64,000 bases of DNA from Oenanthe sinensis (lineage: Eukaryota > Streptophyta > Magnoliopsida > Apiales > Apiaceae): contig CM053810.1 in assembly GCA_028671895.1 (NCBI GenBank), positions 62,063,501 through 62,127,500 of the forward strand, read 5' to 3'. A model generated the notes under the pieces. It searched no databases. It saw only the letters and a program-made list of their open reading frames with translations, and was not told where the DNA came from. Below are positions 1 through 11,700 of this stretch, one piece after another. Made by a program: the position numbers and the translations under genes. Position 1 is the stretch's first letter. Every line of letters starts with the position of its first letter.

Positions 1-1255
1 ATTCTCTAGCGGTTTCCAAGTGCAATTCATCCTTCTGTTTCAAAGAAAATTGGATGCCTGGTTGCTGAAAACCAGGGAAGCTAGAGGCCATATTCGGATT
101 CTTAAAGTTAGGCTCTGGCTTTGAACTTAAAGTGGAAACAGTCTGCAAGCCATTTTGAACCCAATCAGGATGTTGTTTTCCACTCTCGATGAACTTAGAA
201 GAGCGATTATCAGTTGAAAGTTCCGAATTTTGAAAGCTCAAGCCACTCCATTCTTCTTGTATCCCAGCATCACTACTAGAGGTTTCCGCAACAGCAGACT
301 GCATAAGCGCACTCCAGCTTCCACTTTGAAGAGAAGGAAAAGCACTCGCATGGTCGGTATTTTCTGAAGTGTTTTTAAGGAATTCTGAACTAATATTACA
401 TGAGCTTCCAAAAGAAGCATCCCAACTGTTATCATCTGTATTGAATAGAATTTTCTGTTCTAGTGGATCCAGCGAACATAAATCTTGAGAAGGGCTCATG
501 TTTGTTGCCTTCTCTGGAAATTGTCCTGGCCAGCCAGCTTGTTCTTGCCTCCCACCAACTTCCATTGCTGAATGAGGTCCTTGAAGTGTGTTCATCTGCT
601 GGAAGTTCCCATGTAAAGCTTGAGCAGGAACTTGCCCAAACAGATTTTTCTCCTGAAAGTCTCCAACGGATACCAGAGCTCCTTCCTGCATGCCAATCTG
701 ATTGGAAGAAGCATCACAATTGTAAGTACTCAACGAGTTGCTGTAGATAGACGATTGTGTTATGGGTTCATTTTGTTGGTTATTATTGCCTTTCTCAAAT
801 GTATTCTCTGAACCTTGAGATGCCCCTAGGAGCTGAGAGTACCAACCCAGATTTCCTACTCCTGGAACAGGTGTCCCATATAAAGATACATCAAGTTGTG
901 GAGACACCAGACTCATTGAACATAATGCCTGACCCTGGTTTTGAGGAAACCCATTTCCATTTGAGAACCCTTGAACTACCGGTGGCGCACCAGGATGCCT
1001 GAAGTTGATGTTTCCCATCATAAATCTCTGTGATGCATCACTAATAGGTGTTCCATTAATTAGAGGAAATTGGTCCCCGGAAATTTGTTTATTTAATGCA
1101 TATTGTTGGTTTATGAAATTCTGTTGCCTAGCATCACCCAACTCCTGAACTTGTTGCTGCCTCTGCAGTTCTTGAAGCTTCTTGAGCATGATTTGTCGCT
1201 GCAACATCTGAATATCATTTAACCGAGACTGGTGCCTCGGCTGGGGTTGGGGCAT
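1..1255 (-). CDS. Dentin-sialophosphoprotein-related plant protein (partial; C-terminus beyond left edge)
   Basis: The minus strand is open in one frame from an ATG at 1255 to base 1. It encodes a Gln-rich start (MLKKLQELQRQQQ), then GDQFPLINGTPI, VVQGFSNGNG and SLYGTPVPGVGNLGWYSQ, and further on LDPLEQKILFNTDDN and SWSALMQSAVAETSSSDAG followed by EEWSGL. From memory these blocks match the Arabidopsis family At5g07940/At5g07970/At5g07980, whose molecular function is unknown; most of the chain looks disordered. Relatives have an N-terminal segment of more than 150 residues before the Gln-rich block, and it is not recognisable in the next 1.5 kb. The start is therefore uncertain: ATG 1255, an in-frame ATG at 1207, or an unseen upstream exon joined at the CAG acceptor just above base 1240. 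No stop is seen because the window ends. Confidence 0.8.
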   Translation of the reverse strand, partial: MPQPQPRHQSRLNDIQMLQRQIMLKKLQELQRQQQVQELGDARQQNFINQQYALNKQISGDQFPLINGTPISDASQRFMMGNINFRHPGAPPVVQGFSNGNGFPQNQGQALCSMSLVSPQLDVSLYGTPVPGVGNLGWYSQLLGASQGSENTFEKGNNNQQNEPITQSSIYSNSLSTYNCDASSNQIGMQEGALVSVGDFQEKNLFGQVPAQALHGNFQQMNTLQGPHSAMEVGGRQEQAGWPGQFPEKATNMSPSQDLCSLDPLEQKILFNTDDNSWDASFGSSCNISSEFLKNTSENTDHASAFPSLQSGSWSALMQSAVAETSSSDAGIQEEWSGLSFQNSELSTDNRSSKFIESGKQHPDWVQNGLQTVSTLSSKPEPNFKNPNMASSFPGFQQPGIQFSLKQKDELHLETARE

Positions 1256-2764
1256 ACCAAGTTGATGGTTTGTTCGGATTATGCTCCTACCAAACTTCTT
1301 CTCAAACCTCTACTAACAGGTTCAACAAGAATTTTTACAATTGTTATCACAGTCTTCAACCCAGTGTCCCGACTGTTACTCAAAATAGAAACTGAATTTA
1401 TAGACTATATAATTCTGGATGGAGCATCAATCTGCTCCTACAAACCCTTATTGTCCAATTCTTCTACCAAACATTTACCCATCAATAAATCCTTCCATTT
1501 AATTCATGTTACAAGAGGTTCTTTTACAAAGAGAGACAAGATGTATGTGAAACTTCCAAAGCTGCAAATATAAGATAAAAAGAAGATGCACCATTATGAG
1601 CCATGAATAAAACTTTCAGACACTAAAAATGATATCTTGCACAGAAATTCTGCTCACTTTATCAATTTCATATGGGTGATATCTTGGGTCACTAAGACTC
1701 GCATATAATTTCAGATCGCTAGTAGTTAAATGTGATGCAGTTATTTCTGCACCAACAATATTGACCCATATAACTTATAGTCATAGATACGCTAAATTCA
1801 AACTATATATTTCAAACAAACAACTTATTTCACCAATCCCAAATATGAAACCAATGAAATGTATTATATGCTCAAAATATTATGGTTGTGTTCTCTTTCA
1901 CTTTAATTTACGTGCTGACGATTAATCTTTTATTGCCTTGGGGATTCATACACATGCTAAACCACAGTGATCATCAGCATTTAGCTACCCTCTAGCATGA
2001 CACGCCAGCAACACAAGCAATACGCAAGTATAGAAGTACATAATTTAGTCATCAGAAGCTTTCATTTGATTGAAGATAAACCATAGCTGAGACCTTTAAT
2101 TGCTAGAAATAACTCAGCAAGTGATATTCAACTCAAACAATCCCACTTTAAGTTATCCAACTTCCTAAATCTAACTCAGCAGACCAAGAAAGAAAAAAAA
2201 TAAAATATTCATTTTCATCTCTTCTTCAACTCTTCATTTAGTAACAAATCTATCGAAAACATTCCATTTTCACTCTACTTACAAGTATAACATGCCATTA
2301 ACTTAAAAGCTACATACAAAAATCAGATCAAAATGAAAATTGCTCAAGGCAACTCAAAGTAACCAAAATCAAGCAATTCTTGCTATACAAATCCCCAATA
2401 CTCAACACATAACACTTGCTAGTAATGTGAGGCCCAAATCATAAACAAAACCCTTACAATTAACAAATTATGAAACAAGCTAATACAACAAATTGGGGCA
2501 AATCCAGAAGCCACCCACTAAAGAAAACCCTAGAAATCACCAAACTATCCACCAAATGAAACCAAAATTACTCACTAAACCCAAAATATTCACTGTAATT
2601 GAAAGCTAAAGAACAGATGAAAATGAGTTAAATCAGCTAATTTCCAAGCTGCAACTAGCTGAACAAGAAATGAAGATGCAAAAAGATGCAAACTTTATGA
2701 GCTTCAAGGCAAAAATATGATCTGGGTAAGATAAATTAGTGTTGTTTAGAGTGTGTGAAGTCAC

Positions 2765-2905
2765 CTTTAAGCTCTTTTTCTTCTTTAATGGCGATCAAAC
2801 TTTGTCAATTGTTCCATCTACCACTGCAAAATGCCTCTTTTTTCTCTCTCTACAATAATATACATATATATGTATGACTGTATGAGCTTCTGTATGTATT
2901 AACAC
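2765..2905 (-). promoter_or_regulatory. Probable 5' leader exon with a 10-codon upstream ORF
   Basis: On the minus strand an AG/GTGACTT donor sits at 2765/2764, downstream of a purine-rich leader, and would start a 5'UTR intron ending near 1250. The leader contains a short uORF at 2817-2785 that begins ATG GAA CAA and ends CAT TAA before the donor. A TATA-like run lies upstream around 2858-2872. The exon extent and transcription start are inferred. Confidence 0.45.
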
Positions 2906-2965
2906 ACTTTTTTATTTCTTGGAGCAGATGAGACTGAAGAAAGATTAAATTTTCAGACACCCCGA

Positions 2966-5690
2966 AGATAAAGCGATCGAAAACAGTGGTAATTTCATAC
3001 ATTTTTCAAGAAACTTAAGCAAAATTTTCGGTTCGGGTCCGGGCCTGTAGGTTATGACCCGATCCATATGACTTGGGTTTTGGTTCGAGTTATTGAGTCT
3101 GAGATGGGTGAGAGAAATGTCCGCGTATTTTATGTGCGCTTCACCTATTCATTTTGGACCGTTGATGTAGATATTTTGTAAAATGAACGGCTGTGATGGC
3201 GAGTGGAAATATGTTGTACTCGCGGGAGATTAGTTTTCGGTGCTAATGAGTTAAAGTTTTGGTGGGTGTTTAGTTCACGCGTTTATGGGAGCGTGGGTGT
3301 CAAACAGTACTTTTTTAGCTCACTCTGTTCAGAATTTGTGATAACTTTTTTGTGCATGGAATTTGTTTTTTTGTTTTTGGTGAGGCTTTTCGTGTTGAGT
3401 AGATGTGTTAACGGACGTGCGTAGATGTGATAACGGAAGGCGTGTGTATTTATCAATATTCGAAATTAGGGTGGGTTATTATAAATATGAATATAGTAAA
3501 TTAAAATGTGTTAAGATAGCCGAACATTAGAGGACTTATCATCTATTGTCCTAGAAACGGGTTCTACCTTCATTTCGAAAATTTATTAATGTTTTAAGTT
3601 AAAGTCAATAGACTAGTTAATAATTTTAAAATATTATATAAAATTATATGAAGAGTTTTTTTTCATGTGTATTCAAAAGAAGCATCATAAAATTTTTAAA
3701 TAATTTAGAGATGAAATGAATAATAGTTAGTTATTTTAGTCGATGGAATGAATTTGAATATTACATTTTGTTAAGTAGTTAGAATTATTTTAATTAATGG
3801 AATGAATTGAAAATTACATTAAAATAACAATATGTAAAATATATTAGATAGTGGTTGAAATTCTTTTAATTGATGGATATCTTACTTAACATAAATAATA
3901 GTTGTATATTTTAACAACCAAATTAATGTCGATATTTTTTATCACAAGTACTGCAGTTAGTGTTTAATTTTGTTGTGAATTTTATTATATAAATGATGCA
4001 TGATTATTAATATGATATAGGTTAATTTATTATTTTTTAAAATTTTATAGGACCATAATAGAAAATATTTGAATACTAATATTAGCCGCTATTATGAACC
4101 AACATGCAACCCCTTCTTCTCTTAATAATAATTATTTAATTAGATTAATCATTAGGATACAACAATTACCATATTACATTAATAATCCTCACTTGAAAGT
4201 ATGATAAAAATTTTACGGCAACTAAAATCTCATATTATAAACATGATGTTCATTATTTCATTTTAATCACTAAATTTCCTGATTATTAGAAAGAAACTAA
4301 ACATCCCCAAAATTATCTCAAATGCTGAGATGTCATGTATATAAATTGTAACTTAATAGGAGACACGCGTGTATACGTATGCACCCACAAATTAAAATAA
4401 GTCATATATCATGTCACGCCACGTTATTTAGGAAAAAAAATTGGAATGATTTTTAAAATGTCTAAAAACTCATATTATAAACGTGAACGATAAACAAATT
4501 TACCATGCATATTTATGATTAGATTTTAGGTAATTCTAACATCAACATGCACAAATTTGACAATTCCTTTCACACAAAATGAAACAAACGTGACACACTA
4601 ATCTTGTTTCCCAAACAGAATACAAACAACCATTTACATATAGAATGCCAATCATAAATTACTCAATAATATCTAATTAATATTTTGTGCACAGTGATGT
4701 AACTAAGCTTTATAACATTAACATACTATGCTTAATTGCCATGTGTAATAAGTTACGGGAACAATGGACCATGGTGACGCTTACTGCTGACTAGTGACTG
4801 CTGATACATTTCTTGTACTTTGACTAATTATATATTCGTGAGTCTGTGACTAGTTATATCTCTAAACAACTCACATGTATATATTATTATATTCCACCCT
4901 TAAATAAACTTTTTTTGAGCAACGTCATTTGCTTCTTTGTATAGTAAATTTCCTAGGTTGTCGGAAGTCTTTTTGCAACTATCATTCTTCTTATTATACA
5001 AAAGCCCCGCCCGATTCAATTATGTGTGTAGACAGAGACAACACACTGTGTGAATATAAAGTGCGTGCTAGTAGGAAAGAAGAAGATAAATGTGGCCCTT
5101 TTGACTGGTGATGAAAGCAATTGTAGTAGAAACACAGAGCAGATGACGGGAAGTTTCAGCATGAAAAAGGTCATTTCTTTTGTTGATAAAGTGTAATAGA
5201 AAATTCATAAAGATTATTAGGGTCAATGCTTACTTTCCATCACTCTTTTAACACTTTTTTTTAACTAGCCAATCGGGACGGTACATGTCCTAAATTCGAT
5301 CCGACAAAATTTCTAACATATTTAATTGAATGCCAAAATATTTGAATTGAAAATACATCATATATGTGTCAACCTTCGAAATCCAACAGGATGCGTGTAG
5401 CAATACTGACAATGTTAAACTTGTCAATTGTGTTTTCGTGAATTTGTAAGATTAACTATATATCCTGGCATCTAAATACGTTCACTTTTCAAGGGGTTTA
5501 GTTAACAGATCAGGCTGTGAACGAGTACCCAGGAGAACTTGTCCAGAATTTTTTGTAAAATCAATACTTCAAAAATACACTACTTAGAAAGAGAAACAAA
5601 GAGGCAGTTGAAATTTAAAACTGTACGATTTGAAAGTACCTAGCCACTTTACATATTTTGTTTTCACAATAAATAAATGAGACAATTCTC
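2966..5690. other. Intergenic, no gene seen
   Basis: This AT-rich stretch separates the first gene from the 3' end of the amylase gene. Open frames at 3203-3424 and 4929-5111 look like chance. The phrase 'ctcatattataaac' occurs twice (about 4230 and 4468), suggesting a small duplication. A stretch at 5255-5310 ending in aaattcgatccg vaguely resembles a tRNA/SINE B box, but no A box accompanies it. Confidence 0.6.
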
Positions 5691-5723
5691 ATGATTTTTT
5701 GAATAATTTCTTATGTAATAATA

Positions 5724-8700
5724 TTAATTTCGCAGCCACAGCTGATAATCTGATCCTTTATTGACAAACATTTGCCAGCTACCATCCAAATTCACTTCTT
5801 TAGAAGGATTCCAGTCGAATTGACCAAGCTTCATTACCAGCGAATCTCCAATTTGTGCTGCATAACCCTCGCTAATAGCATGTAATATTTTCACAGGGCT
5901 TCTACAATGGATAGAAGCGCGTTTTCGAGCCTCAATCAACTCCGTAATGGTATCATGGATGCCAAAATCATAGAAATGGTCGTAAAACACTACAGGCTGC
6001 ACAGAAGCAAGATAAGTAAATACGACTGAGATAAACAGCAATGAAGAAGGAACGATTTAACTCATTAACCAGAACTCTCAGCGGAAAAAATTGCATGATC
6101 AGGTTCAAATGATATTCTTGACTACTATAGTATGGTGCCTACTGTGTCAATAATGCTAGCCACAAGTAAACACATTTCTCACCGGCGACAAACTGTATGG
6201 TTTCTCTCAACAACAGGTTGTCATTAAAACCATTACATTGAAGTTATATTTTAATGTGAACAATAAAGCAAATATATCTCTGTATGAAGTATTAATTAGT
6301 GAAAGCAGACATCACCTAAAACACTATTTCTCATTCTTCAAGTAAAAAAACGTAGGAAGCAACTATAGGCCCCAAAAACATTGCTATTTCTACTTGTAAA
6401 AACATTGCTTGAAGAGAATACTTGATTATCTTGATTGCATACATAACTACATCATATTATCATGTGCTAATCAAAGCTCTGCGGGGAAGTATTTTACTAT
6501 ACATTGCGCTGCATTAAGATTGAATAGCTCAAGCACCATGATTAATTATGAATCTAGTATCTTTAAGGTTTTAGTTGATGGAACTGGCGAACTGCAATAT
6601 ATAATAAATCCATACACAACCTAAAGAATGACCAAGCCCTAATGAATAGTTTCTGAGAACGAAAAAGCCAAAAAAAATATTTTGAAAAGGTAGTTACAAA
6701 TTTTAATAGGTGCCTGCTGAAATTTTAAAATAAGAGATCTAATGTTTCTGCAGTAAAAAGCACAATAAAAGTAGTAATACATGTTTTGCTTATCAAATTA
6801 CCGTTCCAGGATGAGTTAAAATATATGCATATCCTTGCGTAAGCTTATCTCGTGGAAATGGCCAGTGTCCCTGAAAAATTAGCAAATTTATCAAGCACTG
6901 AGTCTATCTCGTGGAAATGGCCAATGACCCTGAAAAATTAGCAAAGTTATCGAGAGAGAGAGAGAGAGAAACAAATGGTTTCAGCTAAAAATTTTGTTAC
7001 ATATGTCACGGAGCAAAAAGTAGCTTTCAGGTCAAAAAACAATCAAAAGATGATGAAGACATGTCGGAATAGCTGCCAGCCTAGCTTAAGGGAAAGGAAA
7101 CGAAGACATAGATATATATATACACCTCAAACTAATTCTAAACTACTAACATATGTAGCTCAAACTAATTCTCGACTCCTACTATATGTATGAGGAGTAC
7201 ATAAAGAAAGTAGCATAACAATAAACATAAGTCACTCAAAGACGAGCTTCATTTTGATCCTTTTTTCTTTTAGTTTTCTGAAAAATAATATCTAAGCTTG
7301 ACTTTAGGGATGAAAAGATAGATAAATTTAAGAATCATTAATACAAGCATGTATGTTAATATATACAAAATTATAATTTAACGATATAAATTAACCAAAA
7401 CCAAGCCTGTATAATGTAACAAATTAATAATATACTTGTCATATAATTAACGAAAAATCTAAGAATAAAAAATGATAATAATAATATTTCCCCATTGACT
7501 AATGAAGGTATTAACAATTGATTCAGGTAGTTAGAGGTACCAAAATACCAGCACCCCATGATTCCGAAATACAACCCCACAATCCCCTGCCTCATAGAAA
7601 ATAAGAAAAAGATACAACACCGATAATGCGAAGAGGTAAAAGAAGTCTAACAATGATAATCTTTTCAATAGTACTTCAGATGGCATGAATCATAAGAACT
7701 GGACCAAGATAACCAACAAAAACAGGTGAATTGCCTAACTTGAAGTTCATAAAAAAAAAGTAGAGAGAGAGAGAGAGAGAGACAAAGACCTGAGTTGATC
7801 CAGTGTCATGGTTCTCCAAAAATGTGACAGCACGTGAAGGCCACCATCCCAATACTCCAGTTGGTTTTCCCTGAGGATCTATTAATCTCCAGTATTCATT
7901 ATGGAGAGCTGAGTGGAGTATACCCTACAGAGGAATAAGAACATAATGATGCAAGTTTGCCGTACAGTGACGATCAATTAGTGCAGCTTTAAATGGACTC
8001 AATTTTGCAGTAAAAGAAGTGAAGGGCAATAGAGGTTACTGGTTACTCATCTAAAAATAGAAAGGTGGTAAAGTGTCATAGCAGCATAGCACTGAATGCC
8101 AACCAGACATTTTAATAGATGGTAACTTAGATTCGTGGCAGCTTCAATAATCATGTATTAGTTCATTTAGTTTGTGCAAAGAACGTGTGGTGTCACTGTT
8201 ATTTATCATTATAGTCACAAATTTATGCAGGAACATTACGTTTTTTAAATCATATAATAAATTTTCATTTTTAATAAACCTTCATGAATAAACTTGAGCA
8301 AACACTCAATCCTGCACAAATGATTTGTGAAAGGAATGAACATCCAACATAAATCATTTGTGAACGAATCCGATCTAAAAATAATTGCATTCAACCCAAA
8401 TCAAAATTTGAACAGGTCCGCAAGGGGAAACAACAATGATTTAAAAGGCATACATTAAGGACATATAAAGCCACCTCTGAACAAGAAATCAGAGACAGCC
8501 CAAATCATAGGTAGAACAAGCATCAGTCTTTCTCAAGGAAACATTCTTAGATGGTATATTGATACAGCAATAGGAGTGATTAGGCGAGGAAATGTGTTGT
8601 TATACATGCGAGATTTTCATCAGTTGCCTTTGCTACCTAGAAAAAGTTTAGTGAAGAAGGAGAAGAAGAGAAAGGAAAAGAGAATTTATATTTATTCAAT

Positions 8701-11700
8701 TTTAATATTAAAATTTAATATATTTTCTTCTAAAATAATAATAAATTAGTTATTGATATTGTTTGATAATCGAAACTTAATCAATTTATTTAGAAATAAA
8801 TTTAAAATAGAATCAAGTTAATTCTTGTACTTACGGGGAATCGAACCTTAATCTATTAATTAAATAATTAATAATATTTAAGAATTTACATCTTTAACCC
8901 TAACGACCATACCATATAATCTCTTTTATTCTAATTATATATAGGATATAATTAATTCATATACTCAAAAAAATGAATTAAATTAATTAGTACTAAGGAA
9001 TTTACGTCTTTACCCATGACGACCAAACCATGCTAACTCTCTTATTCCTGTTATATATAGGATATAATGCAGAAGTAGTATGAGCAGATAGATATCACAG
9101 AAAGTACCTTTGTTGTGACATCAAATGCTGAAGAGGTGCCACCTGTGGCATTAATCCAATTGACGATCCTCTGACGATGAGCATCTAGTGACATAAACAA
9201 AACTATAGTTAAGAGGAACAATAAAGCCAAGAGATGATGGTGATAAGGCGAAACAATTGATAAAGGTCTCCTGTATATTTCTAAAACTAAAAGCGGAACA
9301 AACTAATTTATAGATCAGCTAATCCTGATTAGCAATATAAGCATTCAATATTTTAATGACACAATTATAGGAAAGCTGAAATAATATACAATGTATGACA
9401 ATATAAAACAATAATTTGGACATTTTTCACATATTGGATAAGATTCTACTCCCCTCATAGGAATTTCTAGGGTATATACAATAGATTAAGTTTGAAAAAA
9501 ACGTTATAGGTTGACTGGATTAGAGGCTCTGGAAGTCCATGAAATTTAATGTCGATCAAGAAAATTAAAGTTTTTTTTACAGTATAAACAATAGCTTAAG
9601 TGTGACAAAAAACATGTTCCCTCCATATGAGGTTCTATAATCTAAAATATATATTGTGACAATATACTAGACGGATCATATGGGACACAAGTGGATACTT
9701 CCATCAAACAAGTTATGGGATGTACATTGTGCTTGCATTTATCTGATTTTCACCGTATACAAAGCTCGAAATTCTCAACAGGTAGATAGATGGTGCAGTC
9801 AGTAATTACCTTGATTGTAGCATAAATTACCGCCCTCATAAGCCAGACTATCCCAATATTCCCCAATAGCAAATGAAGGATTGGAAGCTTCTATATACTC
9901 TTTCACATAACTACCTGAAAACCCTCTGCATGCAACCAATATCTTTTATTAGTAAACAACTATAACTTGCTGTAATTTTATTAGGCGTTTGGCCTAGCAT
10001 TCTCAAGTTTGAATCCTAGGAACCCAACAAATCTCAAAACTATAAATACCGACGAAAAAATCCGGTACTCCCTCCACAGACACCGGACCCCAGTAGGCTG
10101 ATCTAATCTTCAAATCCAAAGTCGACTCTCGGGGGAGGGAACATATTAACAAGTATAATTGACATACATACTGGCCCTTCTCCTAACACCTTAAGGTTTT
10201 AGAAGAGTTACTAAATTAACATTACCATCAGATTGTTATAGGAGAAATTAGAAGTTCTACAAGTTAATCTTTCATAAAAGGTTGTTCATTACTTGAGAAT
10301 TCATTGAAAGGCTCTCTAAAAATCTCAAACTAGGCTCTCATCCATCTTAACCTTGGATGTCTGACTCTTGTAACCACACACATCATCTCCTAGATATTGT
10401 GTAATGCATCTTAACATAACAGTAGAATAAATAAAACTATGCCATTTACCTTATCTGGGTACAGAATATACATTACAGGTTTTATGTGATGGCAAGAAAA
10501 AGTTAAAATACCACCGAAAAGGAGATCAGAACTCAATTAAGACATTCAGATTGTACACCAAAATAAGCTTTTGTTTTCTTCTAACCACGTTTTGCCAAAA
10601 CATTAATCACTGGATGCTAAATACCTCAACCAGATAAGAGAAAACCATTTGGACATCAATATTTTTTTTAATCAAAAACTAAAAGAAAAGGTCAAAAAAA
10701 TTGACTCAGATAAAAAAATAAAAGACCGTTGATGTATTGAAAAGATGAAACCTTACCTCACAAAGTCCAGGCGCCATCCATCAAAACCAGTATCATTGCG
10801 GAGCCAATGTAACCACTCTTTTACATCTCTTCTTACAAAATCCTGGGAGTGATCAATGTTCGGAGCTGCGTGAAAGATATCGCCTGCAGCTCAAAATAGA
10901 AGCAGATAAGAAGAAAAATATAGACATCTTAATTTTTACAAACCTCTAAAGTGGAAATTTATGAGGTCTTTAACTTTGTAGTGAACAGTTATTACACAAA
11001 TAGACAGCCTTCCATTTCAATCAGTTATTATCCTTTTATCTACTTTAAGGCAATGCTATTAACTGATTAGTAAGAGCAAGTCCAATGCTAACGCTAAAAT
11101 GGCTATAGCCATTGCTGTATTTTGGAACTAAAAAGTGATTTTTTGTGCTAATATAAAACTTGTGCTCCAATGCTGGTTCTAAAATAGAACCAACTTACTT
11201 CAAATGAACTTGAGAAACTTTAGATTGGTGAGGTGACAAATATAATTATAACTATAAATAGGATTGTAGCTAAAATATAGAACTAAGTTTACAAAAATAT
11301 AAATCCAATGCATAGCTATAATTGGATGCAAAATGGATAGTTGGTATGTTTTTGCAAATTTAATTATATATTTTAGCTATAGAACCAGATATAGCTATGC
11401 ACTGGACTTGCTCTAATATTATAAATGAATGTTAAAATTTTTTACAGAAGTTCTTCAAAGGTAAAAGGTAGTTGGCAGCATAAAACAAGCTGATAAGAAG
11501 CAAAACAAGTGGGTAACCTGGGAACAACTTTCTCACTTTTCATTGTTAAGGCACTTCAAGGATTCTATAATATGGAAATTTATCATACAGAATTGTCCAC
11601 TCTCATGGATGCAAAAATTGCATGTATCCTTTGGTCCATTAATGTATCAAATTGGTAAAAACAATTATGTTAATGTTCCTATCTATGTATTAGGTTTCTG

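Noticed and set aside
463..1002. Plus-strand open frames opposite the left-edge gene
   Set aside because: They are shadows of the minus-strand coding exon, whose sequence matches a known plant family.
3203..3424. 73-codon plus-strand frame rich in Phe, Val and Leu
   Set aside because: Composition follows local T/G-rich DNA; no start context, splice partner or similarity.
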